A DNA stretch of 64,000 nt from Endocalyx cinctus (Eukaryota; Ascomycota; Sordariomycetes; Amphisphaeriales; Apiosporaceae), in NCBI GenBank assembly GCA_001600455.1, contig BCKC01000011.1, forward strand, positions 124,001 through 188,000, written 5' to 3'. Each line of letters starts with the position of its first letter. Position 1 is the first letter of the stretch. The translations under genes were made by a program, and so were the position numbers. Under the pieces are notes generated by a model. That model saw nothing but the letters and a program-made list of their open reading frames with translations. It made no database searches and was not told the origin of the DNA. This document shows, one piece after another, positions 9,927 through 20,581 of this stretch.

Positions 9927-10101
9927 ATTCCTCATCAACCTATTCGACAACCCAACCACCACCACCCATGGTACACCATTTCCCATACAAGTGGCATATT
10001 TTCCCCACCTATAACTTTACCGCTTCTATTGCCAGAACGTACCACCTATACCATTGGGAAGAGCTCATCCGCGTGGTATGTAATGGTGGTATGAGTAATT
10101 T

Positions 10102-10170
10102 CTGGTATATTGTACTTTCAAGCGAGGTATGGTAGGAAAAACACATCTGTTCCACTTCCCAAACGATTTG
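10102..10170 (+). repeat. About 70-bp direct repeat, unit 2
   Basis: Diverged copy of 9856-9926, sharing AAAACACATCTGTTCCACTT. It could be a degraded LTR pair or a local duplication; neither is proven. Confidence 0.5.
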
Positions 10171-10487
10171 TATGGAAGTTAGATTTAATTGATGTCGAAT
10201 ACACCTCTCGCTATTCGAGAGCAATTAATTATATGCACCCGACCATTGTCACTCTTTATCAGTCCACGCCGTAATAATATGATTAATAATAGAATTGCTT
10301 CAGCGAGTTAATCACAAAACATGCAAGAGAAGTGTATATGGCGATGCATTTTCCACGTTACTCTAGGAGGTATACGTATTATTCGATGAAAACCCTCGAA
10401 TCAGGATCGTCCAATAGCTTCTCCAGTTACTTCCCAGGCACCCGCAACTCCTTCTCTGATATATCCAATCCTGTAAACATATTCGTA
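10171..10487. other. No recognisable gene
   Basis: AT-rich spacer between the direct repeat and the minus-strand fragment that follows. Confidence 0.5.
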
Positions 10488-11120
10488 CTATTGCCCCAAG
10501 TAATTTCGACCGGAAATCCAGTACCACCAAGCCGCACGACCGCGAAGAGGAAGGGAAGCTCTGCGAGCATATAATATAGTACTTCTTCGCAGTCCCAGAT
10601 CTCGCCGTTCGCGTTTACCCAAGGTTAGTGTAGAGCTGCTCCGCGACCGATATTTTGGCGCCCCGGTCTCTCTGGGGTGCGACATCCTGGGTCGTGACCT
10701 CGCTTCCGATGTCCGCCCTTTTTTTTGCCCCGTCTGTGCACCGCCGTCCCGTCTGATCCCGTACTTGCCATGCTTCTTTGTCTTGTTGAGTGGAGAGGTC
10801 ATAGTGGGAAGTTCTAGCCGAGACAGCGTTGTCCAATCGACGCCGTCTTAGGCCTCGGCTTCGCGCGGAAGCACGGTGAGGAAGGGTGCTAGAAACTTCG
10901 CGTGAAATGCCCAACCGAACCGTTTGCACAAGTCGGGCAGATGCCTCAGAGTACGTATGAAGCCCAAGAGGACGTGGATGGATTTCCATATCTTCACGCC
11001 TCTCATGTCTGCGCGACTAACTAAGTTAAGAATCATGACCGACATTAGCTGGGCTACTGGCTCAGCTTCCTCATAAACGTCCGTGCCGCTAGCTATGTTG
11101 ACGATGAGTGAGCTCAGCAC
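10488..11120 (-). pseudogene. Conserved-looking protein fragment of unknown function
   Basis: On the minus strand one frame is open from 11120 to 10488 apart from a single TAA near 10846 (CAA-to-TAA would explain it). The first 90 codons look like a folded helical protein (MSVMILNLVSRADMRG, GFIRTLRHLPDLCKRFGW); the rest is basic and low in hydrophobics. There is no ATG in a convincing start position, so the 5' end is probably missing. Base composition is much GC-richer than the surroundings. I do not recognise the family. It abuts Ty3 pol sequence on the other strand, so it may be a host-gene fragment trapped among transposons. Confidence 0.4.
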
Positions 11121-11229
11121 GGTTTACGGATGTCACAAGGTCAGGGGCCTAAGCCGCCATTAACAAGCTCTGCTTTCCCCTGGCGGGAATTCCTAGCAGG
11201 CGCGACAAGCTCACCACCTGGCGGTAGCT

Positions 11230-11731
11230 CCCCATAAACGCGAATGGAAGACCCACGAGGTAAAATTCTTGGGCTATATCATAGGAATAAATGGAGTATC
11301 TCTATGTCCCAGGACAAAATCGAGGCAACCCTCAAAATGGGAAGCACCTACCCTAAGGGAAGCCCAGAGGTTCATCGGATTCGCGAACTTTTATAGAAGG
11401 TTCATTAAATCATTCTCAGCGATAACACGACCAATAACCAGCGCGCAAACAAGGCAGACAGAAAGGAATGGAGGTGGACTGAAGAATGGACCAAGCCTTC
11501 AAACACCTAAAGTACCTTTTCACCGAAGCGCCGGTCATGGTACACTATGACCTCGAGAAAACTGCCTTTATCGAGACCGATGCATTGGACTTCGCCCTAG
11601 GAGCGGCATTCTCCCAGAAGGACGATAACGGTAAACTCAGACCCGTGGCATTTCATTTACGAAAGCTAACACCGGCCGAAATGAACTACGAAATCTACGA
11701 CAAGGAACTCCTAGCTAATTATCGTCGATAG
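11230..11731 (+). mobile_element. Ty3/gypsy-type reverse transcriptase-RNase H fragment
   Basis: Two frames together give the end of a Ty3-type reverse transcriptase and the start of RNase H. VKFLGYIIGINGVS is the usual FLGY-I-S segment, PTLREAQRFIGFANFYRRFI the connection motif, and IETDALDFALGAAFSQ plus RPVAFHLRKLTPAEMNYEI the RNase H core with its first catalytic acids. One or more frameshifts lie between 11300 and 11490. The 5' part of pol, gag and LTRs are not seen. It is a dead fragment of a Metaviridae-type retrotransposon. Confidence 0.8.
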
Positions 11732-11990
11732 CTTCGAGGAATGGATTTTAATACAGACATACCCCTGGCTAATGGATGCGACTCCATATGGGTAATAACT
11801 AACCCCTTCACCAATATGACACGCTTTTTCGTTAGCATATTGTGTTTCAGAGGCTTGACGCTGAAATAACAGTTGAGACAGGGGTCCAAAATGTATACAA
11901 AGAGCGACAGGTAAACTCGTCGCGTTCTCCTAACCATTCCTATATTCTCCCACATCTCATGCATCACTCGTATCGTCTCCTAGTAGTATC
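11732..11990 (+). pseudogene. Ty3/gypsy integrase fragment, joined to RNase H by deletion
   Basis: Directly after the TAG at 11729, in the same frame, the sequence reads GMDFNTDIPLANGCDSIWVI, matching the start of the Ty3 integrase core (DFITDLP...YDSIWVVVDRFTKMAHF). The rest of RNase H and the integrase zinc-binding domain that should come between are absent, so an internal deletion joins the two. The core breaks up after about 45 codons. Confidence 0.65.
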
Positions 11991-12095
11991 AACACCCTGC
12001 AGAAGATAGTCATGTGTAAGAATGGTGCCATATCCAAGGAAGACAGGCACACTACTGTCAGACCCCATCGGGGAATTCTTTATCCGTAATGAGCC

Positions 12096-12431
12096 GTGTT
12101 TGCTATTGAAGGCATTATCAATTCAGCCAAGCCCAGCAGTCTGTTTACGCTAAGAGGTTCCTTGCCCTCCCTAACGAGCAAGTCTTACCTCGTAGTCACT
12201 ATTAGCTGGAAATATTCGAGCGACGATCGAATCTGCCGCACTGTTTCGCTGTCCGTTCTCGGCAATAACGGGCAGGAGGAGCTTGGGAACCTAATTCTTG
12301 GTTACCACGAGGGCCGCTTAAGCGAATTTATCGTTAATTTCAGCCTATATAACTACGATATCGTACATGTAGCAGGCTGGCTCTTATGTCCAAGCTACAA
12401 CTTTTTTAAGCACCAGGAAATAAAAACTTGA
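12096..12431 (+). pseudogene. Possible RNase H tail of a second Ty3 element
   Basis: The end of a 111-codon frame reads G-RLSEFIVNFSLYNYDIVHVAG, similar to the RNase H tail of Ty3 elements (R-W-x-E-F-L-x2-F-x-F-x-I-x-Y-x-P-G-K). The upstream two thirds do not match clearly. It could be a second fragment or a rearranged part of the element just upstream. Confidence 0.35.
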
Positions 12432-12459
12432 CTGAGCTCGTTGGAAGTAGGTCCAACCC

Positions 12460-13600
12460 AGTCAACTTAAAAACGTGACATTTTGCTAACCAGGGCCATG
12501 GCCCCTACCATGTAGATATGCAGCGCGGGTCGCACCAAAACATTATGTTGTGATGCTGAGCCGCGCTCGGATGAGGAATTTGGTCGTCTTCTCGTCTGTC
12601 TGCCCTGCAAGCATAACGGGGGCTCACTTACACTACTCCGCCAAGAGCACCACGACGACACCGAGATACTGGAGGTGGACTAAGCGAAGGAGAGCGGATC
12701 TTTCCAGATCCAATAGGTTACCTTCCTCAACCCGACCAAAGTCTCGCAGAGCAGGGTAGCCTAGGGCCACAGCATCGTCCTCACCTACACGCTGCGGCGG
12801 AGCTCTCACGGCATGGGCGAAACGTCTGTGCCCCTGTCTATCCTGGACGTGACGGCTTATTCGTGGTATCGGAAGGTGGAAAGTTCCGTTTCTAGAATAG
12901 GCCACATAAAAAAAGAGGAGATGATGCTCGGCTACTTGTGCACAGGCAACTACTCGTTCCCCTTGATCAATCTGTCGCCCTCGGCCGGCGACGGTCTCCA
13001 AGGCCTCCTCACGGGCGGTGACCTGCTCGTCTACCGTATCCTTCATGCTGTAGTCCGTGGAAAGTAGAATTAGCTCCATCATCGACTTCACGAACATAAT
13101 TTAATATAGGTAATCATCATGGCCATCCCATTGACCACCCTGACCTCTTCTCCGTCGGACACTAGTACCGGCGATCTTATGAATTCCATCTTGTTTCCGT
13201 CAACGTGCCTCTCGACGTTCTCCATAATGGTGCCGTACGCGAGCATGTACTCGAGCCTGTCCTGGGCAGGGTCTGCGCTAGACATCATGGGTGGACAGGC
13301 TGTTGTTCGTACCTGAAAAGGCGCTTATGGACTGGACGGCGTTCTTGGACCGGGCTACTGGCTATGTTGTCTGCATGGATAGAGAAGCAGTTGACGAATG
13401 CCATTCCTACCGAGGCGCACAGATACGACGACCTGAGAATCATCGCGAACGGAGCCAGGCTTTTCCTCTCATCCATGGTCGTGTCCGCGTGCGTGTTGAC
13501 AGATCCAGTTCTCCTTCATTCACCAGCGAGTAGGCTAGGGACGTCACGATTAGAGGTAGAATGTCCTACTCATAGGAGGATAATGTTGCACGTAATATAG
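12460..13600 (-). other. GC-rich decayed coding-like stretch, unknown
   Basis: This stretch is GC-richer than its flanks and open in several frames. The minus strand looks most protein-like, for example EYMLAYGTIMENVERHVDG followed by FIRSPVLVSDGEEVRVVNG at about 13290-13110 and a second piece from ATG 13097. The pieces are in different frames and I recognise no domain. It is probably a broken host gene or transposon segment. Confidence 0.3.
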
Positions 13601-14093
13601 CTCAGAAATACATCTAACTACGAATTATTAATATTAAATATCAAGGGAACTATTAAAGTTCGACACATTGGACATACTCTTCGTTGAAGGCATAAAAATG
13701 GATTAGATGTCGTCCCTGGTGTCATTTTTATTTATTACCCTCGTTAAATCAACTTAAAAGACTAGATCGGTACATATCTTACTCCATAGTGTAAAAGTTA
13801 CTTACATATCACCGTCAATCTCCAGCTAGGGTTAGGAGCCAGAGGTGACTTCATATTTCTTACTTCAATATGATAATCAAGAGATTTAGTTTGCCTTAAT
13901 AATTTGCCTGTTAATTACCCCTACTTCCACTTGAACATTAAGACTGACAACAAGAATAATATCCAGTACATACGTAATAAGAAACACTCAAATGCATAGA
14001 ACAAAAACAAGATCAACCTATACCAGTCAAGTCAAGTCGATGATCTTCGAGATGGTGGAATCTTGCGAATGACGACAAGTTTAGAATTATTGG
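13601..14093. other. No recognisable gene
   Basis: AT-rich spacer with stops in all frames. Confidence 0.55.
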
Positions 14094-14300
14094 TGTTTAA
14101 ATACTGGTAATAGGGGCTAATCATACTATTATACAACTATTTTAGTATAGTACGTACGAGTCAAGTGATATTCCCCTTTGAGGGGATCATCTCCTAATCG
14201 TACGGAAATCTCTTGGAACTTGAGAATATCGTCAACAACAAGATACAGAATAGTAATATATTTTATTTCAACAGTACGATCGTATAGAGTCGATTCGACA
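14094..14300 (-). mobile_element. Solo LTR, minus orientation (diverged copy of 61605-61809)
   Basis: The reverse complement aligns over its whole length with the LTR at 61605-61809, including ends TGTCGA...TTTAAACA against TGTTGA...TTCCAACA and the shared inner palindrome TTTCCGTACGAT. The flanks are ATTGG and ATTAA, a possible but mutated 5-bp target duplication. No internal retrotransposon sequence is next to it, so it is best read as a solo LTR. Confidence 0.7.
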
Positions 14301-15496
14301 ATTAAGAGGAGTGATGGCCTTTCATATAGCTTTTTATCCCTTTTTTCGAAGTGGAAAGTTGTATGTTAGATGCCACATTGAAATACCACCTAAGCTCATC
14401 GAGAATTTCTCGGAAGTCTTTTATGAGATTTATGTACATTATCTAGGAGTCGAGAAAGGGCGGGCATGGAAGGCTAGATGGCAGCACTAAATTCTACGTT
14501 AAGCAATGAGGGGGCAAAGGAAGAATAAAGAGGCAGAACACTAAGTTTAACAATTTCGATTATTATAAAAAACTGACGTTACTCGAGTAGATCAATTGAC
14601 TCATGGTACATTTATTGCGATGACTAACTTTTTTGTTTAGGATGTAATCTTCATGTAAATAATTATTGATCGTTTTACATTTCACTATCTTTGTGCAGAA
14701 TGAGCCTTCCACCGTCGACCTCTGCCTCCTCCTCTACAGAAGCTTCCCCGATCGTTTCCCATTTAACTGCAAATTTGATGTTTTACCTGAAACGACTGGG
14801 CAGTTATAACAATTAGTCAAATAACTCTATTAGGTATTTACTTTTCCCTTACAACATGAAACTCACTCTAGCTGGCTGTTACAGAATTGTCAGTGACGTC
14901 CGAGGAGAATGAGGCGCCTACCGTAAGGTAGAAACACCTTCAAGCAAGGCGCTGGTTCTGTTAAATATGATACGCTGAGGAATAGGTTGACCCCGTGGTA
15001 GGAGGATATGTTAGGGAAACCTAATACGGAGTAAAACTTTAACTCGCAAAACAAGGTCTTAACTTAGGAGTAGTAGCTCTCAGGGGGTGGCTAGTAAATA
15101 CGTATGCTTAGCTTTGTGGCTGTGGTGGCGCATTAGGGGTTGGTCGCATTCGAAGAGGTCGAAAAGAAGTGCCTTTCGTTCCAAAGGTCAAGGGGCTGAA
15201 GCAGCAGTCAGTACAGGTGTTTAAAGAAGTGGATTATGAGATATCTCCAAATAGAAGTGCCTGAATGTAAGGACAGACTAGTTAATTATCGCCGACCGCT
15301 CCCACACGACCTGCCGCCTCTTATAATTTCTGTGGACAATATTTCAAGGTCGTAATGAACGAAGACAAGTTTGGAATCAGCACATTATCTCTCGGAGATT
15401 AAATAAGTAAGTAAGTTTAACCCGCGAAAACAGATTAGAGAATAACTTAACTAACTCCTAATAATTAAACCGTTTCACGAGGCAAAGCGCCGGGGT
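14301..15496. other. No recognisable gene
   Basis: AT-rich. A serine-rich reading frame of 37 codons starts at ATG 14700 just after a possible 3' splice site, but nothing supports it as a gene. Confidence 0.5.
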
Positions 15497-15828
15497 ATAA
15501 TAAAGAGTCTTGCTATCTGCACCTTGATTTTTCAACCTTAGCTGCACCTTGATTTTTGACAGCTGCATTACAGCTGTACACTTCCAAATCTGGATATAAC
15601 TGGCTACATATAAATATACTGTTTTTTTACACAACTATCAACCAACCGAAAAAAATAAGTAAAAATGTAAGATTGCTCAATTAAATAGATCTTGAAAATC
15701 GCAATTGAACGATATATATATGAAAAGAATTGGTTAGTTATTTGTAAAGTTATTGCTGAGTGTCAATTGGCTATTCATTGATATAAGCCGTGATAATCCG
15801 CGGTACGTTATAGTGCAGTTAGGGGGTA

Positions 15829-15862
15829 TATCCCCTGTAAGCCCCCTGTAAGCCCCCTGTAA
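15829..15862 (+). repeat. GCCCCCTGTAA triplication
   Basis: Three head-to-tail copies of CCCCTGTAAG(C) lie just before the A-run that ends the tRNA-like unit. The second element copy has one such unit. Confidence 0.7.
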
Positions 15863-15881
15863 ATTAGGGGATATCAAGCCC

Positions 15882-15900
15882 AAAAAAAAAAAAAAAAAAA
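15882..15900 (-). terminator. Pol III terminator (T-run) of tRNA-like unit
   Basis: On the minus strand, a run of 19 T follows within 5 bases of the end of the tRNA-like sequence, as expected for an RNA polymerase III terminator. Confidence 0.55.
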
Positions 15901-15903
15901 TAA

Positions 15904-16003
15904 TGCCCCCCTTGGGAATCGAACCCGAACCATAGCTAATGCCAGAAACAACGCTGGGGGTACCAGCCCGTCTAACCGTTAAGCTAAAGGACCCACCGGG
16001 GCA
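15904..16003 (-). tRNA. tRNA-like Pol III unit inside hAT-like element (probably not a working tRNA)
   Basis: On the minus strand, TAGCTTAACGGTTAGA fits the tRNA A-box (D-arm) and GGTTCGATTCC exactly fits the B-box (T-arm). The outer ends TGCCCC and GGGGCA can pair as an acceptor stem, and a long T-run follows. It departs from a normal tRNA: about ten extra bases lie between the acceptor and the A-box, the anticodon hairpin GCTGG/CCAGC closes on an atypical loop so no anticodon can be assigned safely, and the region before the T-arm is long. It is best seen as a tRNA-derived Pol III gene or a tRNA pseudogene captured by the transposon. Confidence 0.5.
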
Positions 16004-16672
16004 TTTGTTATTATTGTTGAAAATAATCACTTGTTTTAATATATAAAGTTATTCAGAAGTGTTGATGTTGAAAATAAAAAGGGGTTAAGGCGTGGGTGCT
16101 ATATTTTAGTGGGTGGAGTGCTATATTTTAGTGGGCGGAGCGCTAATATTTAGTGCATTTAGGGGTGTAGGGGGCTTATTAGCTAATTTACAATAATTAT
16201 CATATTCACAGCTAAATAAGTCACTATTATATTCAACTTCAAAAAATAACATAAGTCCGAAAATAATACATACTCAATAATCCTATTAATGACAATAATA
16301 CTATATAAGTCAGAGCTCCAATCTCGGTCGGAAATAGATCGAGTCATTATTTATCATGAAAATTGTTGATTTTTTAAGTATTGCAATGTTAAGTATAATA
16401 AAATAAGTGATTGGGATAATGAAAATAACAATAAGTTGTAAAAATGGTATTATTGTAAATGAGATTGATTGAAATGATGATGTTGTTGTTGTTGTAAGTA
16501 TGGTTGAAAATATATTTTTCTGATATTGAGAAATAGATGAAGTAAAAAAAATGAGCTAATCTCATACACTTTACTAGATTATGCTTAGTGTACAGCTGTA
16601 ATGCAGCTGTCAAAAATCAAGGTGCAGCTAAGGTTGAAAAATCAAGGTGCAGATAGCAAGACTCATAATAAA

Positions 16673-18985
16673 GACCATATTATCTGAGGTTTAGTCTACT
16701 TAAGTTTTGATATTAATATTATTCAATATATATCTACGTATAATAACTAATTCGGAATTTCAAGGAGAAAATTCTGGCACTCACTCTAACGTGATGGAGG
16801 ATTTCTAGTTGGGTGTCTCGGGTAGTTATCCATAGCAACTTCCTATTTCTGAATCGCAACAAGCTTAAGATTCAAATTAGAAGAAAGAATATCGAGCTTT
16901 ACAGGAAATTTTCAACCCTTTATGTTAGTTGTATATAAATATAATCAATGGTCATTGTCTAGTTTAACCAAGCTTAAACTAAGGAATTAAAGACATAGTA
17001 GATCAACCATCCCTGACTACATGCATCGTCCCATATGAGAAAAGGAAAGCGCTTTACTTAAGACTTTTAATAAGATTCTGAAATATAAGTCCGAATCCTT
17101 GGACAAAAACTCAGCTGATCTCTACAGCCCCTCTATTGAATTGTGGTGAGGGCGTCATATATGGCACCTCTAATATTATAGTAATCCCTTAATGTTATCG
17201 AAGACACCTTCGCGACTCACCGATCCGTAAGAATTACTTAACAGATATTTAAGCAAGTGACTAACAAGATGATAATCAACGTTACTAGCCGGCTAAAATG
17301 GAAACATTTCCGCTTTCTTGCCTGTAGTAATAAAATCTGCGGTTTAGGAAGTGATCCTATGGGTTCCTCCTGGCGAAACGAGGTGCATGCCGCTGGGCCC
17401 ATCTGTCATTCTGACCATGCAGTATAGGGGGATTAGGCCATATATTATGCATCTCAGTAATTATCACTAAGAAAACCCGCCACTTATTTTGTCTCATCCT
17501 TGGTCGGGGATAGGATTAAACGGGGTCAAAGGGCGTAAGGATTGCTTGATCTGCATTATAACTTTTAATAAATTCGATCTTTTCTGTATATCATGTGAGT
17601 TAATTGCCAGGTAAATGTGATTATACGTAAAAGGTTGATCCCTAAAGTAAGTTTAAACGTGTATCCCGCTGCTTATATAAAATTAAAGCGGTCAGTTTGA
17701 ACGCTACCCCTGAATCATGGCTGTGGTATTGTGCATCGAAAGACCGAGGCCGCGTAACTGATAAGGGGAGGGGTAAAGACCTATGGACTGGCAGATATTT
17801 GCTTCTGCAGGATATTTGGGAGGGCTCGTAGTTATTTATTCCGACATAAAGTCGAAATTCTAGCCGATTTGTCTCCAGTCCAGAAAGGGTGCCTGGATTG
17901 AAGATAGCACTGTATCAACGATATCACCATTCTAGGCATTTTACATTCAGATTCGATATATAAGCCCGTAGCTCTGGATTATCTGTTTCACCAATATCGT
18001 CACAAGTAACGGTCTAGCCGAGCATACGCCAGCGTGACATAACGGGATGCATCTGGAAGTGTCGAGTTGATAAAGACTTGTATGATAGAACCTTTAATAA
18101 GACTTCCCTTTACGGGACTAACGCATAAACTTGATACGAACAATAGAGCCTGGGAAACTGATCCTCACACGCTGAAACCGACTTTTGCATTTGGGGTGGT
18201 AACTAAATCGACTAATTATCTGTTCTAGCAATGCCAGGTGGTTTTCACTTATTTGTAGATTTTACCTAGTAGAAGATGAGGAGATCTCCTTTTACTTAAC
18301 AATATACATCATCCTTGTTATTTATGGTATGCTCATTAGTATCAACCGGACCTAGTCGTTTGCAAATTCTCTATACTTCTAGAGTGGAAATATCTTGGCG
18401 AACCCGTTAGAAGACAGCTATTTATGCCCACTGTATGTCAATTTCGCTGTTAGGACCTGCTCAATATAGCCGTTGTTTATCACTTCCCTGTTAAAATCAG
18501 TCCTAGTCAACTATGGTTCCGTGAAAAGCTTATTAGCGAGGTAGCACTCGTTGCTCTATCGATCATTATCAGCGAACGAGGTATTTGGGTTTACTGTCGT
18601 TCGAGCCCTGTACCCGATAATTACACTACCTGACTGGTTGATTAGAAGAGAAGGCGATATTGGGTGGCTTGAAAGGGACATCGAACAAAACATTTCTCAA
18701 TACCAAGCGAGTCCCTTCAGCGGAAAGTCCTTTCTTATTGTTTCTTGCCCTTTTAAAGCTATACGAACTACGTATTTGTCAAGGGTAATTATCTATCAGG
18801 GGTCTCAGCTGTTAAAAGGCTACACCAGACCCCAGGAGGGTCTTCGTGTATAAATAGTTGCATCAATCCCAACTCTGTAATTAAAGTCAACGATGATTTT
18901 TAATCCCCATTATCAATTATTACTTAGCTTCTCTATCTATCATAACAACATAGTCACAGCATAATCCTAATAATTGAGAGAAGAT
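16673..18985. other. No recognisable gene
   Basis: Over 2 kb of AT-rich sequence. One frame at 18551-18853 is open for 100 codons but has no ATG at its start and no known motif, so I do not call it a gene. Confidence 0.5.
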
Positions 18986-19775
18986 ATGAGTGACCAAATT
19001 CTTATTGACTCTATATGGGTCTATACGTTGTTAGCAATCACTAGCACTGTCCATCTCATCCAATTCTACCTAATGCGCCTGAAGCACCGGGTTCTGATCT
19101 GGTCAGTTCCCTTCTTTCTACTTATTAATTTATCGTTGGCTCTCGCTTTTTCAATCCAAGACGATAACGAGGTCATTACGAAACATATTATAAAGACGGT
19201 GGTTGATCTAGTCAGCCTCGTTCATATTATCTTTGTCGAGGTTGGTTAATCATCTATATCATAAGTTTATTACGTTCTAATAGTTACGACCTTAGTATGT
19301 TGCAAGCATTTGGCCAATTGCAGTAGAGCCATCAACTGAGCAACTCATTATCGGCTGCTCAGCTCTCCAAATTATTTTTTACATCATCGGCATTATCTTT
19401 TTCTATTGGAAAGACCTGGATTTTGTCTGGGGGGCTCCCATAATTTCTCATGGTCTTTTCTTCGGCCTGCTCCTGCAGGCATATATCAATACTTCCCACC
19501 CTAGTCGGCGCTTGAAGATATGGGTTGGATTCTCATTTTCTGTAGTGACCTCTTCTGCCCTCTTCATTGCAATTGGCATTTTCGACATCACGCCACTGTT
19601 TCTCCCACAGTTTATTCATACACTACTAGCCGCTGCCGGTGGTATCGCTCGCTACGGCCGGTTAAAAAGGCAGAAAATGAAGCAAAGCCCGGCCCAGGCA
19701 TCAAGTAAGCTTACATTAGTCCCGAAGTTATCGGAGGATTACTCGCGAGAACTCAATAGCTTGGAAGTAGTATGA
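18986..19775 (+). CDS. Seven-helix integral membrane protein, two exons, 236 aa
   Basis: Exon 1 runs from ATG 18986 to 19244 and exon 2 from 19324 to 19775; the 79-bp intron has GTTAAT...CAG borders (a TAG three bases later is also possible) and a TTCTAAT-type branch site. Joining them gives 237 codons with no stop. Seven hydrophobic helices are visible, three in exon 1 and four in exon 2, and the short C-terminal tail is basic then acidic. Size and topology resemble PaxB-type membrane terpene cyclases of fungal indole-diterpene clusters, but the expected conserved residues cannot be confirmed by eye and no prenyltransferase or P450 gene is nearby. It could equally be an unrelated small membrane protein. 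Confidence 0.6.
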
Positions 19776-20174
19776 GTAGCTACAAGGTGACGGTTCATAA
19801 CTAAATTACTGAACTAGTTGCTGATCTTTGAAATGATCTGATAAAACTTCTAAATATAATAAATTAGGATCACTGTTCAGATTGAAAATAAGAAAAGCGA
19901 AGGTTTTTTTTTACTAATTGCCGTGAAATATTTCTAGCAATGATGCATGCTCAGTAGTTTTTCCTGTCCCTATTTCGTACATCTACTTGAGGGTTCCCTG
20001 GCGGTGTTTGGAAGTATTTAAATAGTGCCAGTATAATTGTTACAAAGATAAACTACCGTGAACCCTTAATGTTTACTATCTGTTTTGAGAGTGTGCCCCC
20101 GACTTAAAAGATAAATTTCCTTGTTATGCCACGTCAATCTGGTCACTTGGTATCATGTGACCCCTTGCTGCTTT
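19776..20174. other. No recognisable gene
   Basis: AT-rich 3' flank with no motif seen. Confidence 0.5.
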
Positions 20175-20243
20175 TGCTCAGGCTCGGCTCAGGATAGCTC
20201 AGGCTCATATTAGTAATAATCAGGTTTGCTCAGGACGGCTCAG
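20175..20243 (+). repeat. GCTCAGG direct-repeat cluster
   Basis: Five copies of the heptamer GCTCAGG (last one GCTCAG) in under 70 bp, about 340 bp before the DUF3435 gene. They could be binding sites or an element end; function unknown. Confidence 0.55.
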
Positions 20244-20581
20244 TTTCTTTATTGCGATGTCGGAATCGTAATAGGTAACTAGTCGGCGTTCCCGAAGTCC
20301 ATAGGCAGCTGAGACAAATATGGATGCAAGTGCAAGAATAAGCTCGATTTTATGACAGTTGTCTTTAAGCCGTAATTAGACTTAAATTATCATGGAGCCA
20401 TTACTGCACGCAAAGCTCTTAGGGAGCCACAAATGGACGTTTATAAATAATGTACGTCTCAGCTAGTTAAATTTATTATTTTATAACTTTTTATTCATAT
20501 TTCTTAATCTCTTGACGTTTTTACTGTCTTGAACTTACCTTTTCGTTATTCCGTATTAATAAAAAAAGACTTATTACGAGG

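Larger units (their letters stand above)
15505..16664 (+). mobile_element. hAT-like non-autonomous DNA element, 1160 bp, with 8-bp target duplication
   Basis: The ends are near-perfect inverted repeats (GAGTCTTGCTATCTGCACC...), pairing for about 90 bp, and each end contains the subterminal motif GCACCTTGATTTTT twice. The 8-bp direct repeat ATAATAAA lies exactly outside both ends (15497-15504 and 16665-16672). Eight-base target duplications and repeated subterminal motifs are typical of the hAT superfamily. No transposase is encoded. A second copy in the opposite orientation is at 62062-62761. Relative to it, this copy has an extra block at about 15875-16140 that contains a tRNA-like Pol III unit. 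Confidence 0.85.

Noticed and set aside
9856..10170. LTR pair of a short retroelement
   Set aside because: The two 70-bp units lack TG...CA ends and target duplications, and only about 175 bp separate them. Called as a direct repeat only.
15904..16003. A normal tRNA gene with an assignable anticodon
   Set aside because: A- and B-boxes are good, but about ten extra bases precede the A-box, the anticodon loop is atypical and the T-stem has a mismatch. I keep it as tRNA-like only.
18551..18853. 100-codon frame upstream of the membrane-protein gene
   Set aside because: No ATG start, no homology recognised and AT-rich codon use; not enough to call a gene.
18986..19775. Confident call as a PaxB-type terpene cyclase
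   Set aside because: Size and seven helices fit, but I cannot verify the conserved acidic residues, and no prenyltransferase or P450 lies nearby.
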